Assembly (NCBI GenBank): GCA_038380435.1
Contig: JAWZYU010000678.1
Span: forward strand, 23,043 to 87,042
Reading direction: 5' to 3'
DNA: 64,000 nucleotides
Source: Ryuthela nishihirai
Taxonomy: Eukaryota > Arthropoda > Arachnida > Araneae > Heptathelidae
The position numbers were made by a program, and so were the translations under genes. Shown here piece by piece: positions 31,296-42,514 of the stretch (its first letter is position 1; the number at the start of each line of letters is the position of its first letter). The notes beneath the pieces are model-generated. The model saw only the letters and a program-made list of their open reading frames with translations, did not search any database and was not told where the DNA came from.

Positions 31296-32103
31296 GCATG
31301 TAACGTGGGTTAAAAGATAGGTCATCCGTAACCTGGCCCGCTTATATCTGGTAAGACATTTAGTTTCATTTAAATTTATGTGTACACTATATTCTGCATT
31401 AATCCATTCTCAATTAACATATGGTATAAAATCTTGGGGAGGAATGCATTTCAATAATTTTAAACAACTTTTAGTGCTGCAAAAGAGATTTATTCGCTTA
31501 TTAACTAAAAGCCCATAAACGGAACTTTTATTACCTTTGTTTCGAGAAGCAGGAATTTTGCCTTTACGCCATGATTATTTTTTCGAAATAATTGAATACT
31601 TTTACTTTAGAAATGATAGCATTAAAACTGATACGAATAATTACCAATTACGACGAGATAAAAACATAAATTATGGAATTCCTGCATTACATAAGGAAAT
31701 TTTTAGGCACTATTATTTGTATTTAGCACCGAAATTTCTTTCCTCTCTCCCAGTCAGCATGAAAAATATCACGAACTATCATTTGTTTTCTAAAGTTCTC
31801 AAGAAATACATTTTGAAACTGGATGATGTGGAAACGTTTTTGCATTAATCTACTACAACTGTTTATATGTAACATGGATATTGAATGTTTCTGACTTTCT
31901 GACTTTCACACTTCTGGATTACTAAAAATTTTTTGTTTTGAGTTGATTTCGTTTTTTTGTGTATTATTCAATGTGACGACTGATGTTTTCAATTGAAATT
32001 GTTCCTATATGGAGATCTCACGAACGAGCGTGCTATTGTGAGACCTCAACAGTTTTTGTATACTGTAAAACATTATCTGATATAAAAATTATCTATCTTA
32101 TCT
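31296..32103 (+). mobile_element. 5'-truncated LINE fragment (CR1/Jockey-like) at the B/C junction
   Basis: Inserted between AAAGAT and AGATAGGTCAAGTAGG, so AGAT is a probable 4-base target duplication; the intact junction is at 12,745 and 21,377. The 3' end is (ATCT)-like repeats (AATTATCTATCTTATCT) rather than poly(A). An inverted remnant of the same insertion is at 39,598-39,692. Confidence 0.82.
31345..31848 (+). pseudogene. Reverse transcriptase C-terminal remnant
   Basis: Translation gives ALIHSQLTYGIKSWGG and RFIRLLTKSP, a TAA at 31,516, then LFREAGILPLRHDYFFEIIE ... and LYLAPKFLSSLPVSMKN. This is the region after the palm domain of CR1/Jockey-group LINE proteins (compare the common TYGI..WG pattern). 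No catalytic motif remains, and the stop codon makes it a relic. Confidence 0.75.
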
Positions 32104-34200
32104 AGATAGGTCAAGTAGGTTTTTTTTAAAAGGTATTCAAAATTCCCATAGAAATAACATGAAGGAAACCACCTCAAATTTTTTAGAAACCAAAACCGAG
32201 GAAGAACAACATTTCAAAGTGAAACATGAAACCTGTTAAATGAGGTTCTGAAAGATTTGAATTATGGGTTATAAAGATGGCCTCGAGCAAATGAGATTTC
32301 TTGGTAATTTTAAAGTATAGGGAAAAACTGGATCGAAAACCTAATGTTATCCTACGGACATTAGTCGTAGACAAAAATCTTTATAACGCTCGAACCGTTC
32401 GAGATAGCGGGTTCGGACTACGTGATTCGGGATCTACGTCAAATTATTTCACTCCCATATCGAGCACGACTCTAAACTCAATGTTTAAAAAGTTTAAAAT
32501 GATTTTTAAACTGTTAAAATCTCGAAAACCGCACGTCCCGGGTCGAATCCGGTTTCGGAATCGGATGCGTCTCGACGAGACGTTTCAGAAAAGGGGTCAC
32601 ACGATAGAGCTACCTCTAATATTTAAGAAGTTAGCATCAGCCATTCAGCATTTCAAACTACTGGAGTCCCATTGCTTCTACCTGGTAGAGGTACATTTAA
32701 AGTTCTCGCCCTTTTTCAAGGTAAAGGCATTCCTATGACGTATAATTTTCAACCAATGAGATTAACTGGACGGATTCGTTCTCACTGGGCTTAAAAAAAC
32801 GAGTGACGTTTCACGATAATTCGGAACACGGATTATTTTCTTACTAGGAGGACTGAAGGGATAGAGATGTTATCCCTAACGAGATAGATAAATAAATATT
32901 TTTAACCAATCACAGCTCAGGAAGCTGATTAAGAAAGGGTTAAAATGGCTCCTAACTGTCAGTGACTTACTACTAGTATTTCCTATGCCTCAGAATAGGG
33001 AATCATGGTAGTCACCAAATGGACTAATTAAAGTATTTAAATATATTTTTAACTTTAAATCTTAAATATTTAAAAAAGATAACTGAATAATTATTTTTAA
33101 ACAATCACATTTAAACCTTCAGATGCCAACGGATTCTATTGGATACTTCATTTCAGCTCCGAACTACTCTATTCTGCAGTCTGCAACATACGAAGTACAT
33201 TGCACATGAGATCTGCGCATATCTAGGACGTTTACACATGAATTGTCATATAAGTACATATCTATGACGTCACATATTAATAACCAATCATTTCAAACCT
33301 TAACGATGACATCAGGATATAGTTATCCCAATATGTATCCTATGATAATACATATGCGCACTCAATATGAGCATTTCAATCTTCTTATAAATATACAAGG
33401 ACAGCCTTATGACGTCACAATTTATTAGCCAATCAGTTTTGTCACGTGATTTCAATTAACCAATCAATTCAAACCTTAATCATTGTATATTTATCCTATT
33501 GCTTTGGTATACGGACAGTAAAAATTCATCCGCCCTGCGATGGCACCATGCTTTCTCTACGGAGTTCCTCAATTGAACTCCTCACATGTTAACCTATGGG
33601 TAATCTGGGTCAAACAGTCACTAAGTCTAGCCACTATATTAATGAATTAATTAATTAATTATTTATTTTCCTACTACTCTTATTCTGCGGTATAGGGATA
33701 TGGCATTCTTCATGTCTTTACAAACATGGATGCTTACAGGTAGACAGGGATGTAAGTAGGATGAGACTTCTTTTAACCAATTCTGGGACGTTTTTAATAA
33801 TAATTTCACTTTTTTCTCTTTTATCCCATACTCCGCAAAGGATCGATACACTTTTTAAATACTTTCAATGGAGTGAAAGGACTTTTTTATTACATTTTAA
33901 TTTCACTAAGCCTAATCTCATACTATTAACATACGGATGAGCTATATCTCAACTTCTAATCACTCTTTTCACCTTTCTTCATAGTTTTCAATCCTCTTTC
34001 ATTCTATACATAGGGCAAGCCTCAAAACCCTCCACAGAGTGAAGCCACAGGGCCCGTGCAAAATAGTCCCCAACTCACAAGGGGAAGACTTGCCGCAAAG
34101 CCCCTTGCAACGGGAAACCGCAGGGCCCTCATGTAAAAAGCCCCCAATCCGCGAGAGACGCACGCCCCGAAAAGCCTAGAACCCGCATTATATTAGACTT
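32104..34200 (+). repeat. Block C, copy 3
   Basis: Co-linear with the other copies including CCAAT sites and a TGACGTCA near 33,266; lacks one short segment around 32,735. Runs into a MITE array. Confidence 0.87.
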
Positions 34201-34868
34201 AATACGGTTGATTACAGAATTCAGAAAAAATATCTGGCAAAGATTTTTTTTTTTACAAATTAGCGATCTGGCAACCTTCGTGTACAATACATGTACAGTT
34301 GCTCAAAAAATATCCGAACACTACGATTGATTACAGAATTCAAAAAAATATATCTGGCAACGATTTTTTTTTACAAATTAGTGATCTAGCAACCTTCGTG
34401 TACAATGCATGTACAGTTGCTCAAAAAAATATCCGAACATTATGGTTGATTACAGAATTCAGAAGAAATATCTGGCAACGATTTTTTTACAAATTAGCGA
34501 TCTGGCAACCTTCGTGTACAATACATATACAATTGCTCAAAAAATATCCGAACACTGCGATTGATTACAGAATTCAGAAAATATATCTGGCAACAATTTT
34601 TTTTTACAAATTAGTGATCTGGCAACCTTCGTGTACAATACATGTACAGTCACTCAAAAAAGTATCCGAACACTATGGTTGATTGCAGAATTCAGAAAAA
34701 ATATCTGGCAACGATTTTTATAGAAATTAATGATCTGGCAACCTTTGTGTCACGTGACACGAAGGTTGTCAGATCACTAATTTCTATAAAAATCGTTGCC
34801 AGATATTTTTTCTGAATTCTGTAATCAACCATAGTGTTCGGATACTTTTTTGAGCGACTGTACAGTTG
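34201..34868 (+). repeat. MITE-half satellite array 4
   Basis: Forward halves about 113-116 bases apart, then an inverted half after TTTGTGTCACGTGACACGAA (about 34,745-34,762), ending GAGCGACTGTAC. Confidence 0.92.
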
Positions 34869-34889
34869 CCCAAAAAATATCAAAAAATA

Positions 34890-35073
34890 TATTTTTGCAC
34901 ACCATGGGCTAAATGGCCAGGTCACGTGGACCCCCTAAGGCTTAGAGAAGGTTAGGGGACCCACTGGAAAACCTGTTGGGAGACAGATGGTATCCTGCCG
35001 TCAAGGCCATCCAGTGTGTTCTTTAACGTTGCGTTGTTTTACCTCTAAACGGAAATTTTTTGCACACCATGGC
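34890..35073 (-). mobile_element. SINE-A 3' fragments
   Basis: One full 164-bp type unit and the start of another, cut at TTTGCACACCATGG where the variant MITE array begins. The same cut is seen at 62,160-62,180. Confidence 0.82.
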
Positions 35074-35079
35074 AAATTT

Positions 35080-36160
35080 TCAGAAAAAAGAGGATCTGGC
35101 AACGATGTTTCTAGAAATGAGCGATCTGGCAACCTTCGTGTACATCGCTCAAACGAATATTCGAACACTATATTTCAGAAAGAGTATCTGGCATCGAAGT
35201 TTTTAGAAATTAGGGATCTGGCCACCTTCGTGTAAAGTCGCTCAAACAAATATTCGAAAACTATATTTCAGAAAGAGTATATGGCAACGACGTTTTTAGA
35301 AATCAGGGATCTAGCAACCTCCGTGTACAGTCGCTCCAACAATTATTCGAATACTATACTTGATTTCAGAAAGAGTATCTGGCAACGACGTTTTTAGAAA
35401 TCAGGGATCTGGCAACCTCCGTGTACAGTCGCTCAAACAAATATTCGAACACTATACTTGATTTCAGAAAGAGTATCTGGCAACGACGTTTTTAGAAATC
35501 AGGGATCTGGCAACCTTGGTGTACAGTCGCTCAAATATTCGAACACTACAGTTGATTTCAGAAAGAGTATTTGGCAACGACGTTTTTAGAAATTAGGGAT
35601 CTGGCAACCTTCGTGTACAGTAGCTTAAACAGATATTCGAACACTATAGTTGTTTTCAGGAAGAGTATCTGGCAACGACGTTTTCAGAAAATAGTGATCT
35701 GGTAACGACGTTTTTAGAAAAAAGGGATCTGGCATCTTTCGTGTACTGTCGCTCAAACAAATATTCGGACACTATAGTTGATTTCAGAAAGAGTATCTGG
35801 CAACGACGTTTTTAGAAATTAGGGATCTGGCAACCTTCGTGTACAGTCGCTCAAACAAATATTCGAACGCTATAGTTGATTTCAGAAAGAGCATTCTGGC
35901 AACGACGATTTTAGAAATCAGGGATCTGGAAACCTTCGTGTAACGTCGCTCAAACAAATATTACAACACTATGGTTGATTAGAGAATTCAGAAAAAATAT
36001 TTGGCAACGATTTTTTAGAAACTGGCGATCTGGCAACCTTCGTGTACTGTACACGAAGGTTGTCAGATCACTAATTTCTAAAAAAAAAATCGTTGCCGGA
36101 TATTTTTTCTCTATTCTGTAATCAACCATAATGTTCGGATACTTTTTTGACTGACTGTAC
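35080..36160 (+). repeat. MITE-half satellite array 5, variant units
   Basis: About ten units with a distinct consensus: TTTCAGAAAGAGTATCTGGC, AACGACGTTTTTAGAAATCA, GGGATCTGGCAACC, GTGTACAGTCGCTCAAACAA. It ends in a standard half followed by an inverted half across TTCGTGTACTGTACACGAAG (about 36,037). Here the flanking blocks change orientation. Confidence 0.9.
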
Positions 36161-36330
36161 ACATTAAACAACACTCTGGATGATTTTGATAAGAGACTAC
36201 CATCTGTCTCCCAACAGTTGTCCAGTGAGTCCCTTTTCCCCAAACTTCTTTAAGCTCTCGGGTGCTTTTGACCTGGCCATTTAGCCCATTGTGTACAAAA
36301 CATGTCCTCACAGGTAAAACAACCCAACTC
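36161..36330 (+). mobile_element. SINE-A 3' fragment, inverted relative to 26,281
   Basis: Reverse complement of the fragment bordering block D elsewhere (CACATTAAACAACACTCTGG to GTAAAACAACCCAACTCC). Confidence 0.8.
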
Positions 36331-37740
36331 CCTTTGTTTGTTTAACTATTATTCATTTTTAATCTCTATTTTATAAATATAAATTATTTTTCTAGTTAAG
36401 GATTTTTTTACCTCTTATTTACTAAAATAATCCAAACGAGGTATCTTTGCTCTCTATGATATGACGCAGATCTTCAGAATATTGTTAATAGAAAATCTTT
36501 TTTAAATTCTTGTAAATAAAAAAAAAATATTTTAAATCCCCCGTTTAAAACTTTCAAGCTGTGGGCAATCGCTGAATCCATCAGTATTTTGAACTCTATG
36601 GGCAATTATTTTCAAATGATCAAACGAAAGAACGGCTTCTGGAATAAAATAAACGAATTTTGATCTGCATAGTTTGTTGTCGAGATCTGGCTACGAAAAC
36701 AGACTTTTCTAAACGATGTACAGGTAGTTCAGCTTCCATAGAGTCTTAATGTAAAATCAAGTCATTGGTGTACAGATGGAAATTAGTTTTAAATCCTTCC
36801 GTAATTACTTATTATTATTCAGTTTTATTAATATTATAATTTATATTCTGTTAGAATTAGCTATTAATGGTTTTCATCATAAATTGGTATCTAATCATTT
36901 ATTGAAAAAAAAATCATGAAACGGTTTATATATTAATAATTTAGTATTTAATGATTTTAAAAATTTCTAATATTTAACTTTGGCCTATTTTAAGTGTTTT
37001 TTCAGGTTGTTTTACTTATAGATGTTGATTCAACAAAAATAATTTCAAATGGAGGAAATGATCAATTATTAAAATCGTGCTATCATTCTTCAAATGTGAA
37101 AATCAATTTCTCTTCTCTTGCCTCGTGTACAGGAGTTATACCTGTCCCCTAGGGTTAAGTTATTATCTTAGCCCTAGGGGACCTTGTAACCTGGCCATTT
37201 ATCCCATTCTCTGCAATAAAATACCGATCAGACGAAGCTCTTCTAATTAAAGTTAATGAATTATCGTCTGCATAATATGATAGCGAGATCTGGCAACGAA
37301 AACAGAGTTTGCTAAATAATGTAGAAGTAGAAGATTAACGTCTAATGTCAATTCGAACGTACTTTTCAAAATTTTGCCTCCAAATAAGTAAATTGGAAAA
37401 GTTTTAATTGTTATTTGGGAAGAATAACTCATAATTAAACTTTTGCAATAAATTCCAGAGATATTAAGAGTAGAAATGCATGGAATATTTTTTCCTCTAC
37501 CTGTCTCGTTCTCTAGAAGTATTCAAACGCCTTCGTTCCTACAATAAACATTTCCATTTAGAAATTGAAATGAATTAATGCACTGAATAATAATGGATTT
37601 CAAAAACACTCTAAGCTAAGTATTAACTATAAGGTGACTAAAATGTGAGGTTGCGAGAAAAACACTGCTGGTTTTTCATTTATCAATAAAACTTTTTTTT
37701 TTTTATTTATCTACCTAATCTCTAAACCTGACAAAACCAA
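36331..37740 (-). repeat. Block D, inverted copy
   Basis: Reverse complement of 24,8xx-26,280. Stops near AACCTGACAAAACCAAAAAT where MITE halves begin; SINE-B and its neighbourhood are missing. Confidence 0.85.
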
Positions 37741-37744
37741 AAAT

Positions 37745-37945
37745 CTTAAAAAAAACAAATTCTGAGTTCTGTAATCAATCGCAGTGTGTGGATATGTTTT
37801 GAGCAACTGTACATGTATTGTAGACGAAGGTTGCCAGATCACTAATTTGTAAAAAAAAATCGTTGCCAGATATATCTTCTGAATTTTGTAATCAACCGTA
37901 GTGTTCGGATACTTTTTTGAGCGACTGTACATGAAGGCGACTGTA
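37745..37945 (-). repeat. Two inverted MITE halves
   Basis: GTTGCCAGATCACTAATTTG and GTAATCAACCGTAGTGTTCG units ending GAGCGACTGTACATGAAGGC, occupying the same place between D and C as the arrays in direct units. Confidence 0.85.
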
Positions 37946-38020
37946 CTCGAACCTGGGAAATGCAGATTACGAGCCTAGCACGCTACCGACTGAGCCCCCC
38001 CCCCCCCCCCCCCGATGAGT
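37946..38020 (-). mobile_element. SINE-A head with 19-base poly-C
   Basis: CTCGAACCTGGGAAATGCAG and CGCTACCGACTGAG then 19 C (37,995-38,013). The poly-C corresponds to the G-rich start of the head in other copies. Confidence 0.8.
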
Positions 38021-39597
38021 AAGTCTAACAGAGTGCGGGTTCTAGGCTTTTCGGGGCGTGCGTCTCTCGCGGGTTGGGGGCTTTTTATATGTGGGCCCTG
38101 CGGTTTCCCGTTGCAAGGGTCTTTGCGGCAAGTCTTCCCCTTGTGAGTTGGGGACTATTTTGCACGGGCCCAGTGGCTTCACTCTGTGGAGGGTTTTGAG
38201 GCTTGCCCTATGTATAGAATGAAAGAAGATTGAAAACTATGAAGAAAGGTGAAAAGAGATTTAGAAGTTGAGATACAGCTCATCCCTATGTTAATAGTAT
38301 GAGATTAGGCTTAGAAAAATTAAAATGTAATAAAGAAGTCCTTTCACTCCATTGAAAGTATTTAAAAAGTGTATCGATCATTTGCGGAGTATGGGATAAA
38401 AGAGAAAAGAGTGAAATTATTATAAAGAAACCGCTCCAGAATTGGTTAAAAGAAGTCTCATCCTACTTACATCCTTGTCTACCTGTAAGCATCCATGTTT
38501 TTAAAGACATGAAGAATGCCATATCCCTATACTGCATAATAAGAGTAGTAGAAAAATAAATAATTAATTCATTCATTAATTTAGTGGCTAGACTTAGTGA
38601 CTGTTTGACCCAGATTACCCATAGGTTAACATGTGAGGAGTTCAATTGAGGAGCTCCTTAGAGAAAGCATGGTGCCATCGCAGGGGTGGGTGAATTTTGA
38701 CTGTTCGTATACCAAAGCATTAGGATAAATACACTATGATTAAGGTTTGAATTGATTGGTTAATTGAAATCACGTGACAAAGCTGATTCGCTGATAAATT
38801 GTGACATCATAAGGCTGTCCATGTATACGTATAAGGAGATTAAAATGCTCATATTGAGTGCGCCTATGTATTATCATAGGATACATATTGGGATAACTAT
38901 ATCCTGATGTCATCGTTAAGGTTTGAAATGATTGGTTATTAATATGTGACGTCATAGATATGTCCTTATATGATAATTCATGTGTAAAGGTCCTAGGTAT
39001 GCGCAGATCTCATGTGCAATGTACTTCGTATGTTGCAGACTGCAGAATAGAGTAGTCCCGAGCTGAAATAAAGTATCCAATAGAATCCGTTGGCATCTGA
39101 AAGTTTAAATGTGATTGGTTAAAAATAATTATTCAATTATCTTTTTTAAATATGGAAGATATAAAGTTAAAAATATATTTAAATACTTTAATTCGTCCAT
39201 TTGGTGACTCCCATGATTCCCTATTCTGAGGCATAGGAAATACTAATAGTAAGTCACTGACAGTTAGGAGCCATTTTAACCCTTTCTTAATCAGCTTCCT
39301 GAGCTGTGATTGGTTAAAAATATTTATTTATCTATCTCGTTAGGGATAAAATCTCTATCCCTTCAGTCCTCCTAGTAACAAAAGAATCCGTGATCCGAAT
39401 TATCATGAAAAGCCCCTCATTTTTTTAAGCCCAGTGAGAACGAATCCGTCCAGTTAATTTCATTGGTTGAAAATTATAAGTGCGTTCTTATCATAGGAAT
39501 TCCTTTACATTGAAAAAAGGGAGCACATTTTAAATCCTTCATGTTATTTCTATGGGAATTTTGAATGCCTTTTAAAAAAAACCTACTTGACCTATCT
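38021..39597 (-). repeat. Block C, inverted copy
   Basis: Reverse complement of block C with deletions: about 0.6 kb around the segment that contains TTCGAGATAGCGGGTTCGGA is absent near 39,535. CCAAT sites read as ATTGG here (for example 39,309). Confidence 0.86.
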
Positions 39598-39692
39598 AGA
39601 TAAGATAGATAATTTTTATTTCACATAATGTTTTACAGTATACAAAAACTGTTGAGGTCTCACAAGAGCAGGCTCGTTCGTGAGATCTCCAT
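39598..39692 (-). mobile_element. LINE 3' remnant at the inverted B/C junction
   Basis: AGATAAGATAGATAATTTTT through TTTACAGTATACAAAAACTG: reverse complement of the 3' end of the insert at 31,296-32,103 at the identical junction, so one insertion event was duplicated. Confidence 0.82.
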
Positions 39693-39902
39693 AAATAAAA
39701 AAATAAAATAAATACCCCCTCAAGCAGCTGCTTGCTACAGAGTTCTGACAGGAGCCTGTCAGTTTATATGCCAGAGTAGATCTGTGAGGATGGCAGGACC
39801 TCAGCACTAAAACGACACATACATCCATGCCTTATCCGGGGCTCGAACCCAGGTCCCTTAGATCAGTAGCCAAGCGCGCTAACCACTCGGCCATGGGACG
39901 GC
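39693..39902 (-). mobile_element. SINE-B, compact complete copy
   Basis: On the minus strand: TGGCCGAGTGGTTAGCGCGC (A-box region), GGTTCGAGCCC (B-box), TGCTGAGGTCCTGCC, AACTGACAGGCTCC, AGCAGCTGCTTGAGGGGG and an AT-rich tail. About 210 bp; the best definition of SINE-B here. The head resembles a tRNA but I do not assign its type. Confidence 0.85.
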
Positions 39903-40055
39903 AGCATTAGCGCTTGTGCACCTATCGATTTGATAGTTCATTTGTTGGTCTGGATCATTCCATGCAATGGGAAATTTCCTATCTCCTTTCGCATTTGGCA
40001 CACAAAATCTGGAATTTTCTCTACTTTGTATTTTTCTCTACTTTCTCTACTACAT
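39903..40055. other. Unassigned spacer
   Basis: No coding or repeat signal except a short direct repeat of TTTTCTCTACTTTCTCTACT-like sequence. Confidence 0.35.
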
Positions 40056-40632
40056 ACCCTGTGCACGGTAAAGAACACGCTTGATGGCCTTGACGGGAGT
40101 CTACCATCTGTCTCCCAACAGCTGTTCCAGTGGGTCCCCTCCCCCAACCTTCTCTAAGCCTTCAGGATCCTTGTGACCTGGCCATTTAGCCCATTGTGTG
40201 AAAAAAGGGCCACTCGGGGGTAAAACAATCCAACGTTAGAGAACAGGCTGGATGGCCTTGACGGGAGGCTACCATCTGTCTCCCAACATCTGTTCCAGTG
40301 GATCCCTTCCCCAGGTCACATGGACTCCGAAGGCTCAAAGAATGTTGGGGGAGGGGACCCACTGGAACAGCTGTTGGGAGACAGATGATAGCCTGCCCGT
40401 CAAGGCCATCCACGTGTTCTTTAACGTGCACAGGGTATGGCTCTCCTTACATGGAACCACGGCTTAACGTCCCATCCGACGGACTGCGGTCTTTCCAAGC
40501 CCATCGGTGTCCTTTACTGACCATGGACAAGGCGGGGAATTTTGTGGAGATAAATCTCAATGCTGACCCAGCTGGAACTCGAACCTGGGAACTGCAGATT
40601 ACGAGTCTGGTGCGCTACCGACTGAGCCACAC
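40056..40632. mobile_element. SINE-A fragments meeting 3'-to-3'
   Basis: Plus-strand 3' ends (40,056-40,312) abut a minus-strand SINE-A (40,313-40,632) whose head ends CGCTACCGACTGAGCCACAC. The latter is the partner of the 1,260 copy in the other arm and marks the probable edge of the inverted duplication. Confidence 0.8.
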
Positions 40633-42420
40633 ATTTTAATATATCTAAGAGTGATAATTTTTCTGCTTCTTCTTCATAACTGAATGCAACATCTTGTTTG
40701 AAATATTCTTATTAAAAAATAGATAATTTTTGGGTTATATTTCTTTAATGATCCCAAGTTAGCAAACGCACATTGGTCCTTGGCACATTAGAAAACACAA
40801 TTGCGGGTGCACAATATCAGACAGTTTGAAAACCACTGATCAAAAATATTTAATTATTTCTCATGGATACCACCTGCATTTCAATACGACATAGAATGTT
40901 GGGTTAGAATTCATGTCTCGGTTTTTAAACCTCTGGGATATCTGCAAAACAAAATTATTAAATTAATTGCAATCGTTACACGGGGCGGGGGTGGCTCAGT
41001 CGCGTCAGGCTCGTAATCTGTAGTTCCCAGGTTCGAGTCCCAGCTGGGTCAGCGTTGAGATTTATCTCCGCAAAATTCCCCACCCTGCCCACGGTCAGTA
41101 GGGGACACTGATGGGCTTGGAAAGGCCACCGTCCGTCGGATGGGGCCCCCGTGTGCAGGAGAGCCATACCCTGTGAACGTTAAAGAACACGCTGGATGGC
41201 CTTGACGGGAGGCTACCATCTGTTTCCCAACAGCTGTTCTAGTCGGTCTCCTCCCCCAACCTTCGAGGTCCTTGTGACCTGGCCATTTAGCCCATGGTGT
41301 GCAAAAAAGGGCCGCTCAGAGGTAAAACCGACCCAACCATATCTGAGCCCTTGGGGTCCATGTGACCTGACCATTTAGCCCATGGTGTGCAAAAAAGGGC
41401 CGCTCAGAGGTAAAACCGACCCAACCATATCTGAGCCCTTGGGGTCCATGTGACCTGGCCATTTAGCCCATGGTGTGCAAAAAAGGGTCGCTCAGATATA
41501 AAACCGACCCAACAATATTTGAGCCCTTGGGGCCCATGTGACCTGGCCATTTAGCCCATGGTGTGGAAAAAAGGGCCGCTCAGAGGTAAAACCGACCCAA
41601 ACATATCTGAGCCCTTGGGGTCCATGTGACCTGGACATTTAGCCCATGGTGTGCAAAAAAGCGCCGCTCAGAGGTAAAACCAACCCAACCATATCTGAAC
41701 CCTTTGGGTCCATGTGACCTGGCCATTTAGCCCATGGTGTGCAAAAAAGCGCCGCTCAGAGGTAAAACCAACCCAACCATATCTGAACCCTTTGGGTCCA
41801 TGTGACATGGCCATTTAGCCCATGGTGTGCAAAAAAGTCCCGCTCAGAGGTAAAACAACCGACCCATCCCTAGAGCCCCTGGGGTCCATGTTACCTGGCC
41901 ATTTAGCCCATGGTGTGCAAAAAAGGGCCGCTCACAGATAAAACAACCCATCCGTTTTCTCGTATCCTTCGAACGCGATGGAGAAACGATCATTTATATG
42001 TGTAATGGATATAAAAATTATACCCCTTCGCCCTCCTAAACAAGGTCAAATATGAACATATCAAATGAAACCTTCTGACGTGGAGAATCTCATTCGCAAC
42101 CTGGAACAATTACATTATGCTCAATTTGGATTACCCGTCAGACCTAAATAAAATCCTCATATAAAACTAGAATATTAGTATTTAGTAATCATATTCGAAG
42201 ATATTAAAATGATATGCCGACCAAATTTAAAGAACATGACAGCAGTGTAGGTGTTATTCATCAGTTTAATTTGATTCCCAATACATCATTTTTCTTCTGG
42301 CTTGTTGTAGACAAATGTCAGACAGCATTTCCCACAGTACTGCCTGTCAAAGTGCGACGCCATGAACACTCCGGCACCGCATTCTTCATTCGGGCATTCA
42401 CGACGCAGCCGGGTGATCTT
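40313..42420 (-). repeat. Right arm of RPS27A inverted duplication
   Basis: Reverse complement of 1-1,705 with scattered substitutions. The spacer at 40,633-40,978 matches 906-1,259, and 41,956-42,285 matches the RPS27A 3' flank. Homology may go on beyond 42,420 but the partner lies outside the window. Confidence 0.85.
40979..41955 (+). mobile_element. SINE-A with seven-fold 88-bp tandem 3' end
   Basis: Complete head (GGGGCGGGGGTGGCTCAGTC, B-box GGTTCGAGTCC) and body, then CAGAGGTAAAACC repeating every 88 bases (41,317, 41,405 and onward) to about 41,950. Each unit holds CCATGTGACCTGGCCATTTA and GCCCATGGTGTGCAAAAAAG. The paired SINE in the left arm has about two such ends, so the array grew or shrank after the duplication. 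Confidence 0.9.
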
Positions 42421-42435
42421 GCCGTTCTCATCAAC
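42286..42435 (-). CDS. RPS27A: RPS27A terminal exon, right copy
   Basis: Fifty codons in minus orientation: [20 protein letters not shown] ... NKPEEK, TGA at 42,288-42,286. Contains the whole zinc ribbon and begins in phase 0 at the conserved K|VDENG position. Coding sequence matches the left copy wherever both are present. No ubiquitin-coding exon is seen on this strand up to 64,000, and the intron side carries a LINE fragment, so this may be a partial, non-functional duplicate despite its intact exon; alternatively the intron is very long. Confidence 0.9.
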   Translation of the reverse strand, partial: VDENGKITRLRRECPNEECGAGVFMASHFDRQYCGKCCLTFVYNKPEEK

Positions 42436-42454
42436 CTACAGAAAAAGAGAAAAG
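42436..42454 (-). promoter_or_regulatory. 3' splice site of RPS27A right copy
   Basis: On the minus strand TTTTCTCTTTTTCTGTAG directly precedes GTTGATGAG, a strong pyrimidine tract plus AG. Confidence 0.8.
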
Positions 42455-42514
42455 GAATTCAACACTCACAAACTTTAATTAGGTGGGATTGATTTCAACT
42501 GAAAATGGGATAAA

